Positions 52,290 through 64,000 of a DNA stretch of 64,000 bases are shown piece after piece. The stretch spans positions 124,001-188,000 of the forward strand of contig NZ_RPFW01000009.1 in assembly GCF_007827045.1 (NCBI RefSeq), in the 5' to 3' direction. The translations under genes and the position numbers were made by a program. A model generated the notes under the pieces. The model was given only the letters and a program-made list of their open reading frames with translations, did no database searches and had not been told where the DNA came from. Numbering within the stretch: the stretch's first letter is position 1; every line of letters begins with the position of its first letter. This stretch comes from Trebonia kvetii (GTDB lineage: Bacteria > Actinomycetota > Actinomycetes > Streptosporangiales > Streptosporangiaceae).

Positions 52290-53426
52290 TCAGCCGTATC
52301 GCAGCAGCACCGCGACCACGCCGGTGCCTCGGTCGCCGGCCTTGTGCGTGAACCCGCCGGCCAGTTGAGCGGCCGTGCCGGGTATCCGGCCGACCGCGCC
52401 GATGGTGATCTGCGGCGCGCTGACCGGCAGGGTCGCCTTGGTCAGCTTGCCCGCCGCGTAGTGCACGAGGAACGAGGTCCCGCCGACCGGTCCGTCCATC
52501 GGCAGCCACAGCCCGCCGGCGCCGTCGGAGCTGACCTGCGGGCCCGGGCCCGCGCCGAACTGCCCGGAGGCCACCTTCGTCCAGCCGCGGCCGTTGAAGT
52601 GCAGCACCACGAGCGGGCCGCCCTCGTCCTGGGTGTCACCGCTGCCGAGCGCGTAGACGTTGCTCGCCGACAGGGCGACGATGCCCGCGACCGACGGGTT
52701 GTTGAGGCCATGCGGATCGGTGGCGGGCAGCAGCTTCTTCACCGACGTCGCGGTCCACTTCGCGCCGTTCCAGTGCTCGACGCTCGTCGCGGTGTAGCCC
52801 CAGACGTTCTTGTTGGACAGCGCGCTGCCGCCGGCGATCGTCTTGCTGACGTGCGTCCAGGTCTTCCCGTTGTAGAACCAGACGCCGAGCGTCGGCGTGC
52901 CCGTCACGGGCGGCCAGCCGTAGACCCAGACGGCATGGCTCGACAGCACGGTGGCATTGCCGATCGGGGCGGAGAAACTCTTCACGGGCGACCAGCGCGA
53001 CCCGTTCCAGCGCAGCACGCGCGACGCCCCGCTGAAGTTCTGGGTGAATGCCCACACGTCATTCGGCGAATCCGCGCCCGCCGCGACGACCTCCTCGTTC
53101 GTCACGCTCGGGAAGGCGACCTTGGTCCAGGTCGTGTCGTTTTCCCGCCACGCCGTTGCCTTGACCCCGGATTCCCCGTTCCCGTCGAACGCCCAGCCGG
53201 TGCTCTTGCCCGTCGCGACCACCGCGGTGAATTGGCCGCTGAAATCTGTTTTAACCGATTTAATGATGTGCCATTTCGGTGCCGCGGCGGGACGCGCCCC
53301 ATTGATGGGCGCCGCGCCGGCGATGGCCGCCGTCCCGGTCACCCCGGCGAGCGCGAGAACGCCCGCGCCGACGGCCGCTGCCGCGGCCCGCCGCCCGCGT
53401 CCGCGCACAGTGATAACACGTGACAT
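52290..53426 (-). CDS. secreted propeller-like protein, paralogue 3
   Basis: 378 residues with a Sec-like signal (AAAAAVGAGVLALAGVTGTAAIAGAAP) and the same blade series: SPNDVWAFTQNFSGASRVLRWNGSRWSPVKSF, VWVYGWPPVTGTPTLGVWFYNGKTWTHV, LSNKNVWGYTATSVEHWNGAKWTATSV, LSASNVYALGSGDTQDEGGPLVVLHFNGRGWTKVA. It is closely similar in order and length to paralogue 2. It is likely an exported adhesion or recognition protein; the biochemical role is unknown. The ATG at 53426 is followed by an Arg-rich n-region. Confidence 0.85.
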   Translation of the reverse strand: MSRVITVRGRGRRAAAAAVGAGVLALAGVTGTAAIAGAAPINGARPAAAPKWHIIKSVKTDFSGQFTAVVATGKSTGWAFDGNGESGVKATAWRENDTTWTKVAFPSVTNEEVVAAGADSPNDVWAFTQNFSGASRVLRWNGSRWSPVKSFSAPIGNATVLSSHAVWVYGWPPVTGTPTLGVWFYNGKTWTHVSKTIAGGSALSNKNVWGYTATSVEHWNGAKWTATSVKKLLPATDPHGLNNPSVAGIVALSASNVYALGSGDTQDEGGPLVVLHFNGRGWTKVASGQFGAGPGPQVSSDGAGGLWLPMDGPVGGTSFLVHYAAGKLTKATLPVSAPQITIGAVGRIPGTAAQLAGGFTHKAGDRGTGVVAVLLRYG

Positions 53427-53606
53427 ATTTAGGTTCCCCTTGCTCCGCCAGCCCGTAGCGGATCAATCGTGACACAGGGGAAGCGCACTGGGAAGTCTGG
53501 CAATTCTGCGGAATTGGTTAGCCCATTGGTTGATGAGTTCAACAATCTCGCACATTCAGCAAAGATCGCGGAGCGACTGTCGGTGGGTGGTCCTACCGTG
53601 TGCGTT

Positions 53607-54161
53607 ATGAGCGTCGACTGGAACTCCGAACTCGCCGAGCAGCTGGACTGGCACTGGCGCGAGGCGCTTCGGCCGCGGTTCGATGGCCTCACCGACGACG
53701 AGTACTTCTGGGAGCCGGTGCCCGGCATGTGGTCGATCAGGCCGCGCGGCACCTCCACCGCGGCGATGTCCCTTGGCGGCGGCCCCTTCGCGATGGATTA
53801 CGACCGCGAGGCGGACCCCGCACCGGTGACCACCATCGCCTGGCGGCTGAGCCACCTGCTCACCGGCGTCTTCGGTATGCGAGTGGCGTCGCACTTCGGC
53901 GGCCCTGCCGTCGCCTACGAAAGCTACGACTGCCCGGGAACCGCCGCGGACGCGCTCGCCAGGCTCGACGAGGTCTATGCCGCGTGGCTGGCAGGTGTGC
54001 GCGGCCTGAGCGCCGACGGCCTGGCCCGTCCCTGCGGCCCGGCGGAGGGGCCGTTCGCGGAGTACCCGATGGCCGCTCTGGTGCTGCATATCAACCGCGA
54101 GACGCTGCACCACGGCGCCGAGATCGCCCTGCTGCGCGACCTGTACCGCTGGCAGCCGTAG
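53607..54161 (+). CDS. DinB-like metal-dependent protein
   Basis: 184 residues from ATG 53607. DinB four-helix fold: ELAEQLDWHWREALRPRFDGLTDDEYFWEPVPGMWSIR, TTIAWRLSHLLTGVFGMRVASHFGG (first His) and ALVLHINRETLHHGAEIALLRDLYRW (last His pair of the H...HxxxH metal site). Relatives are mycothiol-dependent detoxifying transferases in actinobacteria. Substrate unknown. It is followed by an inverted copy of the CATCCCGAACGG motif near 54189. Confidence 0.85.
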   Translation: MSVDWNSELAEQLDWHWREALRPRFDGLTDDEYFWEPVPGMWSIRPRGTSTAAMSLGGGPFAMDYDREADPAPVTTIAWRLSHLLTGVFGMRVASHFGGPAVAYESYDCPGTAADALARLDEVYAAWLAGVRGLSADGLARPCGPAEGPFAEYPMAALVLHINRETLHHGAEIALLRDLYRWQP

Positions 54162-54417
54162 CCGTCGGCTCAAGCTGGCCGGGCGGGGCACGCACCCGTT
54201 CGGGATGACTGGAAGTTCTATCCTCATTACTGGGGGTCACTTTGCGCCGGGCGGCATCGCGCGGGCGCCGCCTGGGCGTGAGGCATGCGGGAGAGGTGAA
54301 TGAATTGCACAAAGAGGAAAACCGGACCTGGTCCGTTGTGCCAATTTTTGGCACGAAGTGCCGCTAACTGTGCCACCCGAAGTGTGCGGTCGAACACGGT
54401 TCCATTACGATCGCAGC

Positions 54418-54996
54418 GTGGGAGACCGGATTGTCACCTGGCCGAACGTGCTCAGCGCCGCGCGGCTGGCTGGCGTTCCCGTGTTCTTGTGGCTCGTCAC
54501 CGGCCCGCGTACCGCCCAGACCGACATCATCGCCGCCGCCCTGCTGGGCTTCGCGGGGATTAGCGACTGGCTGGACGGGAAGCTGGCACGGATGCTCAAC
54601 CAGACGAGCAGACTTGGCCAGTTGCTCGATCCGGCGGCTGACCGCCTCTACATCGCGGTCACGATCATCGCGCTGGCGGTCCGGGGGATCATCCCATGGT
54701 GGCTGTTCACCGCGCTCGCGGCGCGTGAGATCTTCGTGGGGCTGGCGCTGCTTGTGCTTAGGCGGCGCACCGAGTACGGCGCGCTGCAGGTCAGCTTCGT
54801 CGGCAAGGCCGCAACGCTGTGCCTCATGTACGCGTTTCCACTGCTTTTCCTCGGTGCCCACGGCGGGACCACCGCCGAGGTCGTGCGGATAATCGGCTGG
54901 GCCTTCGCCGTGTGGGGCGTGGCCCTCTACTGGTGGGCGGCGCTGCTCTACCTCACCGAAATCAAAGATCTGGTGAAAGGAGCGCATCCGTCGTGA
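54418..54996 (+). CDS. CDP-alcohol phosphatidyltransferase family protein
   Basis: 192 residues, about five to six membrane helices. The full family motif is present: DWLDGKLARMLNQTSRLGQLLDPAADRL (D-G-x2-A-R-x8-G-x3-D-x3-D), so it should exchange an alcohol onto CDP-diacylglycerol at the membrane to make a phospholipid. GTG 54418 (VGDRIVTWPNVLSAARL) is preferred over the earlier frame start at 54358. The stop overlaps the GTG of the next gene (GTGA), linking phospholipid and GDP-mannose functions, as in phosphatidylinositol-mannoside biosynthesis. Confidence 0.9.
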   Translation: MGDRIVTWPNVLSAARLAGVPVFLWLVTGPRTAQTDIIAAALLGFAGISDWLDGKLARMLNQTSRLGQLLDPAADRLYIAVTIIALAVRGIIPWWLFTALAAREIFVGLALLVLRRRTEYGALQVSFVGKAATLCLMYAFPLLFLGAHGGTTAEVVRIIGWAFAVWGVALYWWAALLYLTEIKDLVKGAHPS

Positions 54997-57491
54997 AGGC
55001 CGTCGTGATGGCAGGCGGCGAGGGCACCAGGCTTCGCCCGATGACCGCCAACCAGCCCAAGCCGCTGCTGCCCGTGGTGAACAGGCCCATCATGGAGCAC
55101 GTACTTCGACTGCTGAAGAAGCACGGGTTCACGGAGACCGTGGTGACGGTCCAGTTCCTCGCGGCGCTTGTCAGGAGCTACTTCGGTGACGGCGACGACG
55201 TCGGCATGTCGCTCCAGTACGCCACCGAGGAGACGCCGCTCGGCACCGCGGGCTCGGTGAAGAACGCCGAGGACGAACTGCGGGACGACACGTTCCTCGT
55301 CATCTCCGGTGACGCGCTGACCGACATGGACCTGTCGGAGATGGTGCGCTTCCACAAGGACAACGGCGCCCTGGTGACCGTCGGGCTCACCCGGGTGCCC
55401 GACCCGCTTGAATTCGGCATCGTCATCGCCGATGAGGACGGGCGGATCCAGCGCTTCCTCGAGAAGCCGACCTGGGGCCAGGTCTTCTCCGACACCGTGA
55501 ACACCGGCGTCTACATCATGGAGCCCGAGGTGCTCGCCGAGGTGTCGGCGAAGGAGTCGGTGGACTGGTCGCACGACGTGTTCCCGAGGCTGCTGCAGCG
55601 GGGCGCCCCCCTCTTCGGCTACGTGTCCGACAGCTACTGGGAGGACGTCGGCACCCTCGAGTCCTACCTCAAGGCCCAGGCGGACGTGCTCAACCGCAAG
55701 GTCGAGGTGGACATCGCCGGGTTCGAGCTCTCGCCTGGGGTGTGGGTGGCGGAGGGCGCGGACGTCGACCCGGACGCGGTGCTTACCGGGCCGGTCTGCG
55801 TGGGCGAGTACGCCAAGATCGAGGCCGGCGCGCACCTGCGCGAGTACAGCGTGATCGGCGCCAATGTGGTGGTGAAGGAGGGCGCCTTCATCCATCGCGC
55901 CGTGGTGCACAACCGGGTGTTCGTCGGCCAGGGCGCCACATTGCGCGGCTGCGTCGTCGGCAAGAACACCGACGTGATGCGCCGGGCGCGGATCGAGGAG
56001 ATGGCCGTCATCGGCGACGAGTGCGTGGTCGAGCCTGAGGCCTACATCTCCGCCGGGGTGAAGGTCTACCCGTTCAAGACCATCGAGGCCGGCGCGGTGG
56101 TCAACAACTCGGTGATCTGGGAGTCGCGCGGCCAGCGGACCCTGTTCGGCGAGCGCGGCGTATCCGGCCTCATCAACGTGGAGGTCACACCGGAACTGGC
56201 GGTCCGGCTCGCCTCCGCCTATGCGACCACGCTGCGCAAGGGCTCGACGGTCACCACGTCCCGTGACGTGTCCCGGGCGGCGCGCACCCTCAAGCGGGCC
56301 GTGCAGAGCGCGCTAAACGCCTCGGCGATCAACGTCATGGACCTGGAGGCGCTGCCGCTGCCCGTAGCCAGGTTCGAGACCGCGCGCCGCAAGTACAGTG
56401 GCGGCGTCGCGCTGCGCACCACGCCGGGCGACACCCAGTCGGTCGACATCATCTTTCTGGACGAGCGCGGCGCGGAGCTGTCCCAGAACGCGCAGCGCAA
56501 GCTGGAGCGGGTCTTCTCCCGGCAGGAGTTCAGGCGGGCGTTCCCCGGCGAGATCGCCGAGCTGTCCTACCCGCCACGCGTCGTCGAGCTTTACACGCAT
56601 GAGCTGCTGCGCTGCGTCAACCTGGACGGGGTCCCAGCGGCCGCGCTCAAGGTGGTCGCGGACTGCGCGGGGGGCACGGTGTCGCTGGTGCTGCCCACCC
56701 TGCTCGGCAGCCTCGGCGTTGACGTGCACACGCTCAATATCCACCTCGACGAGGTCACGCCCACGCAGACCGTGGCGCAGGACCGGGCGGGGATGCAGCG
56801 GCTCGCCGAGGTGGTCTCGTCCTCCCGGGCCGCGTTCGGCGTCAGGTTCGACCCGGTGGGCGAGCGCATCCACCTGGTCGATGAGAAGGGCGCGCTGGTC
56901 AGCGACGAGCGGGCGCTGCTCGTCGTGCTCGACCTGGTCGCCGCCGAGCGGCGGCACGGCCGGGTCGCGCTGCCGGTCACCACGACGCGGGTCGCCGAGC
57001 AGGTGTGCAAGTTCCATGGCGTGCAGGTCACCTGGACGCCGACCTCGCGGGACGCGCTGACTACCGCCGCCGCGGGCGACGACGTGATCTTCGCGGCCGA
57101 CGGGCGCGGCGGGTTCGTGGTGCCCGAGTTCGGCAGGACCGTGGACGGCATCGCGGCCTTCGTCCGGCTGCTCGGCCTGGTCGCGCGGACCCGGCTGACG
57201 CTCAGCCAGATCGACTCCCGCATACCGCGGGCGCACCTGATGCGCCGCTCTGTCCCCACTCCGTGGGCCGCGAAGGGCTCGGTGATGCGCACCGTGATGG
57301 AGGCGGCGGGCACCAGGCCCGTCGACACCACCGATGGCGTGCGGATCGTCGAAACCGACCGGGGCTGGGTGCTGGTGCTGCCGGACACCGCCGAGGCCGT
57401 CACCCACCTGTGGGCCGAGGGCACCGACGCTGACTCCGCGCAGTTGCTGCTCGACGAGTGGGCGACGATCGTCGAGGGCGCAGGCCAGTAG
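54993..57491 (+). CDS. mannose-1-phosphate guanylyltransferase / phosphomannomutase-like fusion
   Basis: 832 residues. Residues 1-about 230 are a nucleotidyltransferase: MAGGEGTRLRPMTANQPKPLLPVVNRPIMEHVL, VISGDALTDMDL and EFGIVIADEDGRIQRFLEKP. A left-handed beta-helix of hexapeptide repeats follows (about 250-370; VCVGEYAKIEAGAHL, VVGKNTDVMRRARIEEMAVIGDECVVEPEAYI). The C-terminal half is phosphohexomutase-like, but the usual TASHNP phosphoserine loop reads TVTTSRDVSRAARTLKRA, so mutase activity is doubtful. It supplies GDP-mannose or a related sugar nucleotide for envelope glycans. GTG start with GAAAGGAG upstream. Confidence 0.9.
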   Translation: MKAVVMAGGEGTRLRPMTANQPKPLLPVVNRPIMEHVLRLLKKHGFTETVVTVQFLAALVRSYFGDGDDVGMSLQYATEETPLGTAGSVKNAEDELRDDTFLVISGDALTDMDLSEMVRFHKDNGALVTVGLTRVPDPLEFGIVIADEDGRIQRFLEKPTWGQVFSDTVNTGVYIMEPEVLAEVSAKESVDWSHDVFPRLLQRGAPLFGYVSDSYWEDVGTLESYLKAQADVLNRKVEVDIAGFELSPGVWVAEGADVDPDAVLTGPVCVGEYAKIEAGAHLREYSVIGANVVVKEGAFIHRAVVHNRVFVGQGATLRGCVVGKNTDVMRRARIEEMAVIGDECVVEPEAYISAGVKVYPFKTIEAGAVVNNSVIWESRGQRTLFGERGVSGLINVEVTPELAVRLASAYATTLRKGSTVTTSRDVSRAARTLKRAVQSALNASAINVMDLEALPLPVARFETARRKYSGGVALRTTPGDTQSVDIIFLDERGAELSQNAQRKLERVFSRQEFRRAFPGEIAELSYPPRVVELYTHELLRCVNLDGVPAAALKVVADCAGGTVSLVLPTLLGSLGVDVHTLNIHLDEVTPTQTVAQDRAGMQRLAEVVSSSRAAFGVRFDPVGERIHLVDEKGALVSDERALLVVLDLVAAERRHGRVALPVTTTRVAEQVCKFHGVQVTWTPTSRDALTTAAAGDDVIFAADGRGGFVVPEFGRTVDGIAAFVRLLGLVARTRLTLSQIDSRIPRAHLMRRSVPTPWAAKGSVMRTVMEAAGTRPVDTTDGVRIVETDRGWVLVLPDTAEAVTHLWAEGTDADSAQLLLDEWATIVEGAGQ

Positions 57492-57848
57492 CCGGCGCGG
57501 GCCGCCACTGCTGCCTGCCGCGGCTGCCTCCGCCCTGCGTGATCGCATGCGGGCGGTTCAGGGACGCACATTCGGGTATTGTGTGTTAACTACGCAGACG
57601 TACCATTTCGCGATTTGCGCCGGCGGCCAGCGCATCGCGAAAAAATGCGCCGTGCGCGTTGACCCGGAGGTGAAGCGGCTGTGTGGCGGAGACGTCGGGG
57701 ACAGGATGGCGCGCCAAAGGGGGCCCTGCGCCGCCTGTTTTCGTGGCGCGTAGACCCAGAGCCCTCGGCGCGGGTACCGTTGACCGCGTCGCCTGACGCG
57801 ATGCTGCACGAGCCCGCTGTACAGCGAGAGGGGAGGCCGGGCGAAGCC

Positions 57849-58418
57849 ATGGCTGCTATGTACTGTGCGCGATGCGGTCGGCCGAACCCCGAGGGCGCCA
57901 GGTACTGCTCCAACTGCGGCGCCCAGCTGGCGCGCTCCACGAGCACCGGCAGCTTCAGTGCTATCCCCAGCGAACGCGGCGGCGAAACCACGTCGATCAT
58001 CTCGCCGGTCGCCGGCGAGACCGATTACTACGAGGAGCCGTCGTCCCCTGACTACGCGGCGGCCGACACCCTCCCGGCCGGCACGGCCCTCCTCGTCGTG
58101 CTGCGCGGCCCGAACGCGGGAAGCAGGTTCCTGCTCGACAGCGACTTCACCTCGGCCGGGCGGCACCCGGACAGCGACATCTTCCTCGACGACGTGACGG
58201 TTTCCCGGCGCCATGCCGAGTTCTACCGGCATGGCGACCGCTTCACCGTCCGTGACGTTGGTAGCCTGAACGGCACCTACGTGAACCGCGAGCGGATCGA
58301 GGAGGCCGAGTTGTTCGGGGGCGACGAGGTACAGATCGGTAAGTTCCGGCTGCTGTTCATGACCCGCAGTCCCGAGGTCGGCCGGCGCCGCGGACTGGGA
58401 GCGCAGGACTACGTATGA
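57849..58418 (+). CDS. garA: GarA-like FHA protein with zinc ribbon and ETTS phosphosite
   Basis: 189 residues. An N-terminal zinc ribbon, CARCGRPNPEGARYCSNCG (residues 7-23), precedes the GGETTS motif (ETTS at 46-49), the site where PknB/PknG-type kinases phosphorylate GarA/OdhI. An FHA domain follows: SAGRHPDSDIFLDDVTVSRRHAEF and VGSLNGTYVNRERIEEAELFGGDEVQIGKFRLLF. Phosphorylation makes the FHA bind its own tail and releases 2-oxoglutarate dehydrogenase and glutamate dehydrogenase. Start ATG 57849 (or 57858). It overlaps the ftsR start (ATGA). Confidence 0.92.
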   Translation: MAAMYCARCGRPNPEGARYCSNCGAQLARSTSTGSFSAIPSERGGETTSIISPVAGETDYYEEPSSPDYAAADTLPAGTALLVVLRGPNAGSRFLLDSDFTSAGRHPDSDIFLDDVTVSRRHAEFYRHGDRFTVRDVGSLNGTYVNRERIEEAELFGGDEVQIGKFRLLFMTRSPEVGRRRGLGAQDYV

Positions 58419-59185
58419 CCCGCGGGCACCAGTCGGCGCTCGTGAGCGGCACCCCCAGCAGGGGGAGCGCCAATAGAGCAAGCGTGAGCATCGGTCAGGT
58501 TCTCGATGCGCTCAGCTCCGAGTTTCCCGACGTCAGCCCGTCCAAGATCCGCTTCCTCGAGGCCGAGGGGCTGATCCAGCCGCTGCGTTCGTCGTCCGGC
58601 TACCGCCGGTTCTCCGTCGCCGACATCGAGCGGCTCCGGTTCATCCTGACCGCGCAGCGTGACGAGTACCTGCCGCTGCGGGTGATCAAGGAGCGCCTCG
58701 ACGCCCTGGACGGCGCGCTCGACGGCACTGGCGCCGGCGGAGCCGTGCCCGCGGTCGTGATGACCAGGAGCGAGCTGCTCGCCGCGGCGGGCGCCGCCGA
58801 GGACCTGCTCGCCGAACTCGAGGACTACGGGCTGATCCGCCGTGCCCGGTCCTACGGCACCCAGGCGCTGTCCGTGCTCAGGTCCGCGGTCAAACTCGGC
58901 GAGCACGGCATCCAGCCGCGTCACCTGCGCGTGGTGAAGGCCGCCGTCGAGCGGGAATCCGCGCTGATCGAGCAGGCCGTCGCCCCGCTGACCAGGCAGA
59001 AGGGTAGCCGTGAGCCGGCGCTGCGCGCCGCCCAGGACATCGCAGGCCATATCGCCAGCCTCCACGCGACGTTGATTGAGGACGGACTAAGCGAAGCCGG
59101 ACTTGCATCACAGCCGCCGCATCCGGGTACACAGAGCGGAGAGTCCCGGGAAGCACCGGGGCTGCGCTCGGCTTCCGGGCGATAA
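58415..59185 (+). CDS. ftsR: MerR-family regulator FtsR
   Basis: 256 residues with a MerR winged helix: SIGQVLDALSSEFPDVSPSKIRFLEAEGLIQPLRSSSGYRRFSVADIERLRFILTAQRDEYLPLRVIKERLDAL. A longer C-terminal helical region (MTRSELLAAAGAAEDLLAELEDYGLI, ALRAAQDIAGHIASLHATLI) matches the Rv1828/FtsR type, which activates ftsZ and growth genes. Its place after garA and before the bifunctional nuclease and a second MerR gene is the conserved actinobacterial order. Confidence 0.9.
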   Translation: MTRGHQSALVSGTPSRGSANRASVSIGQVLDALSSEFPDVSPSKIRFLEAEGLIQPLRSSSGYRRFSVADIERLRFILTAQRDEYLPLRVIKERLDALDGALDGTGAGGAVPAVVMTRSELLAAAGAAEDLLAELEDYGLIRRARSYGTQALSVLRSAVKLGEHGIQPRHLRVVKAAVERESALIEQAVAPLTRQKGSREPALRAAQDIAGHIASLHATLIEDGLSEAGLASQPPHPGTQSGESREAPGLRSASGR

Positions 59186-59248
59186 CGGGTGTAGTTTGGC
59201 AAGAAGAGTGGTTCGGTTCGCTTAGCGCCGCCGGGCGGCGCTGGGCCC

Positions 59249-59824
59249 ATGGAGGACGGAGCTCCAGTGCGGCGGATGGAGGTTGTCGGCGTCCGTGTCG
59301 AGATGCCGTCCAACAGCCCGATCGTCCTGCTGAAAGAGGCGCAGGGTGACCGGTACCTGCCCATCTGGATCGGGGCGGTGGAGGCGACCGCGATCGCGTT
59401 CGCCCAGCAGGGCATGGTGTCACTGCGGCCGCTGACGCACGACCTCTTCAAGGACGTCCTCGAGGTGCTCAATGTGCAGTTGCGCACGGTGAACATCACC
59501 GCGCTGCGCGACGGCATCTTCTACGCGGACCTTGTGTTCTCCAACGGTGCCGAGGTGAGCGCCAGGCCGTCTGACTCCATCGCGCTGGCGTTGCGCACCG
59601 GAGCGGCGATCTTCGCCACCGACGAGATCCTCGACGAGGTGGGCGTGCCCATCCCGGACGAGCAGGAGGACGAGGTCGAGAAGTTCCGTGAGTTCCTCGA
59701 CCAGATCTCACCTGAGGACTTCGGCAAATCGGCGTTATTCGCCGGCCAGCCCACCCTCCCGTCGGCCGCCCGCCCTGCCCGGATTTCGCGCTCAATGTCG
59801 CGACGCGCCGAGCGCGATCGTTGA
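59249..59824 (+). CDS. bifunctional nuclease family protein (DUF151)
   Basis: 191 residues (or 185 from GTG 59267, which has GGAG at good spacing). BFN-domain features: RMEVVGVRVEMPSNSPIVLLKEAQGDRYLPIWIGAVEATAIAFAQQG, RPLTHDLFKDVLEVL, FYADLVFSNGAEVSARPSDSIALALRTGAAIFATDEIL. The family is reported to have RNase/DNase activity in plants; in actinobacteria it is conserved beside ftsR. The C-terminal 30 residues are variable. Confidence 0.9.
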   Translation: MEDGAPVRRMEVVGVRVEMPSNSPIVLLKEAQGDRYLPIWIGAVEATAIAFAQQGMVSLRPLTHDLFKDVLEVLNVQLRTVNITALRDGIFYADLVFSNGAEVSARPSDSIALALRTGAAIFATDEILDEVGVPIPDEQEDEVEKFREFLDQISPEDFGKSALFAGQPTLPSAARPARISRSMSRRAERDR

Positions 59825-59882
59825 CGTGGCTGGCCGGCAGGCCTACCGTGCCAATTGCCGGGGGTAGTCACAGGAGGTGGCC

Positions 59883-60428
<546 letters not shown>

Positions 60429-60520
60429 CCAGCCCGCAAGACGGGCTGACCCGCCGGCCGGGCGGGGTGACCAGCTCACACCGCGCGGATGCGCTAAGCT
60501 GAAAAACGCGTTACTTTCCA

Positions 60521-60660
60521 GTCCGGGAGAGACACCCCGCGCCTCCAGCCAGGGCATTCATCGCCCAGGCGGTGGCGTACGTGGATGCGCCGAAGGGGCA
60601 ACGATCCCCAGAACCTCTCAGGCACCAGGGACCGGACCGGGGAAAGCAGCTCTGGAGCCA
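60521..60660 (+). ncRNA. glycine riboswitch
   Basis: Conserved glycine-aptamer blocks are present in order: GTCCGGGAGAGAC, GCGCCGAAGGGGCAAC, CCTCTCAGGCACCAGGGACCGGAC, and the closing AGCTCTGGAGC. It lies 43 bases upstream of gcvP, which degrades glycine, so glycine binding should turn the gene on. Only one aptamer is clear. Downstream, GGAGTC (60676-60681) can pair with GACTCC (60697-60702) around the GGGGAG ribosome site, a plausible expression platform. Confidence 0.92.
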
Positions 60661-60702
60661 TCCGGCGACAGTTGGGGAGTCGACACAAACTGGGGAGACT
60701 CC

Positions 60703-63636
<2,934 letters not shown>

Positions 63637-63644
63637 CACCACTC

Positions 63645-63746
63645 CGGACCGGCCTTCGGGGGGTACGGGGGTCGCCCCCCGGGAGATGTCCGTGTGGTGG
63701 GCGCCCGATACGATGGCGTTTTTTGCCATCGGGCGCCCACCACACG
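63645..63746 (-). repeat. structured repeat element, single inverted copy
   Basis: A perfect 19-bp stem (63691-63709 with 63728-63746) encloses an 18-base loop whose complement differs at only three positions from the loop at 48849-48866. The C/G-run flank (GGGGGGTACGGGGGTCGCCCCC) is also shared. It may also serve as the gcvP terminator. Confidence 0.88.
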
Positions 63747-63753
63747 ACGGCCC

Positions 63754-63785
63754 GGGGTCCCCGTAGCTACACCAGCGGGGACCCC
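63754..63785. terminator. 10-bp hairpin after gcvP
   Basis: GGGGTCCCCG (63754-63763) pairs with CGGGGACCCC (63776-63785) across 12 bases. It follows the structured repeat and probably separates gcvP from the next unit. Confidence 0.5.
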
Positions 63786-64000
63786 AGGCCACTCGCGACG
63801 ACTCCGGCTTGAGGGGGGAGAGAAGCCCCTGGTGATCCGCAGCGGAGGAGGTGCCGCTGCGGAAGTGCCGGTTCGCCGCGTCCCCGCGGGAGGCTTACGC
63901 GGGGGAGAGAAGGGTTCATGAGCCGGCCGCGACTGGGAGGGCCAGCAGCCCGGCGAGGTGCCGAGGCAGTTCTATCACGACGGTGCCGGCCTGGTCCGGG
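63786..64000. other. window end, possible start of a cut-off gene
   Basis: No gene can be assigned firmly. From GTG 63958 a frame reads VPRQFYHDGAGLVR to the edge and looks protein-like, but has only 14 codons. The purine-rich stretch before ATG 63918 (GGGGGAGAGAAGGG) could be a ribosome site, but that frame reads poorly. Confidence 0.3.

Noticed and set aside
63786..63917. A second riboswitch (c-di-AMP or cobalamin type) before the cut-off gene
   Set aside because: GC-rich stems are visible, but the conserved blocks of those classes could not be aligned.

Overview
The window is very GC-rich, actinomycete-type DNA. GTG and TTG starts are frequent, genes overlap as ATGA or GTGA, and the proteins include mycothiol-dependent DinB-like enzymes, a DUF574 methyltransferase, a GarA-like FHA protein followed by FtsR, and a mannose-1-phosphate guanylyltransferase/phosphomannomutase fusion. 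A filamentous high-GC actinobacterium, for example Streptosporangiales-like, fits best. Gene content is mostly chromosomal and metabolic. Mobile DNA is limited to one TnpB element and several families of short repeats.

Layout. 1-4.8 kb: end of an AI-2E-type permease, nitroreductase, XdhC-like protein, phosphotransferase, metallophosphoesterase, MDMPI-like and MaoC-like proteins. 5-9.3 kb: a membrane/hydrolase protein, then a fused anthranilate synthase (TrpE-TrpG) behind a complete Trp-codon attenuator. 9.3-15.3 kb: a membrane-anchored propeller-like protein and a leftward purine-oxidation operon (FAD subunit, fused 2Fe-2S/molybdopterin subunit, urate oxidase). 15.5-18 kb: small membrane protein, PhzF-like protein and a TnpB. 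18-23.5 kb: lipoprotein, VOC protein, GATase-like protein lacking its cysteine, CcdA, GT87 mannosyltransferase. 23.5-26.2 kb: an FHA-polyproline-CHAT protein translationally coupled to a frameshifted trypco2-like partner, the best candidate for an unusual conflict or signalling module. 26.3-31.2 kb: a PolX-like protein without polymerase palm, and a fadA-fadB beta-oxidation operon behind twin palindromes.

31.3-40.2 kb: DUF574 methyltransferase, phosphotriesterase-like protein, a divergent FadR-type regulator, FAH-family hydrolase and a branched-chain-type ABC importer in which LivM and LivG are fused. 40.3-42.3 kb: 2H phosphoesterase and a rearranged patch with two head-to-head 5'-truncated genes, a tandem array and dispersed repeats. 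42.3-48.6 kb: HxlR regulator with divergent MFS exporter, an ABC-F protein with a possible leader-peptide attenuator, an unknown gene, and a TetR regulator whose frame runs on antisense. 48.8-53.4 kb: structured tandem repeats and three paralogous secreted propeller-like proteins, one frameshifted. 53.6-63.6 kb: DinB, CDP-alcohol phosphatidyltransferase, guanylyltransferase fusion, then the conserved garA - ftsR - bifunctional nuclease - MerR - glycine riboswitch - gcvP series. The last 360 bases hold a second copy of the structured repeat.

No tRNA, rRNA, CRISPR array or prophage was seen. All functional calls rest on reading motifs by eye. No database search was run.
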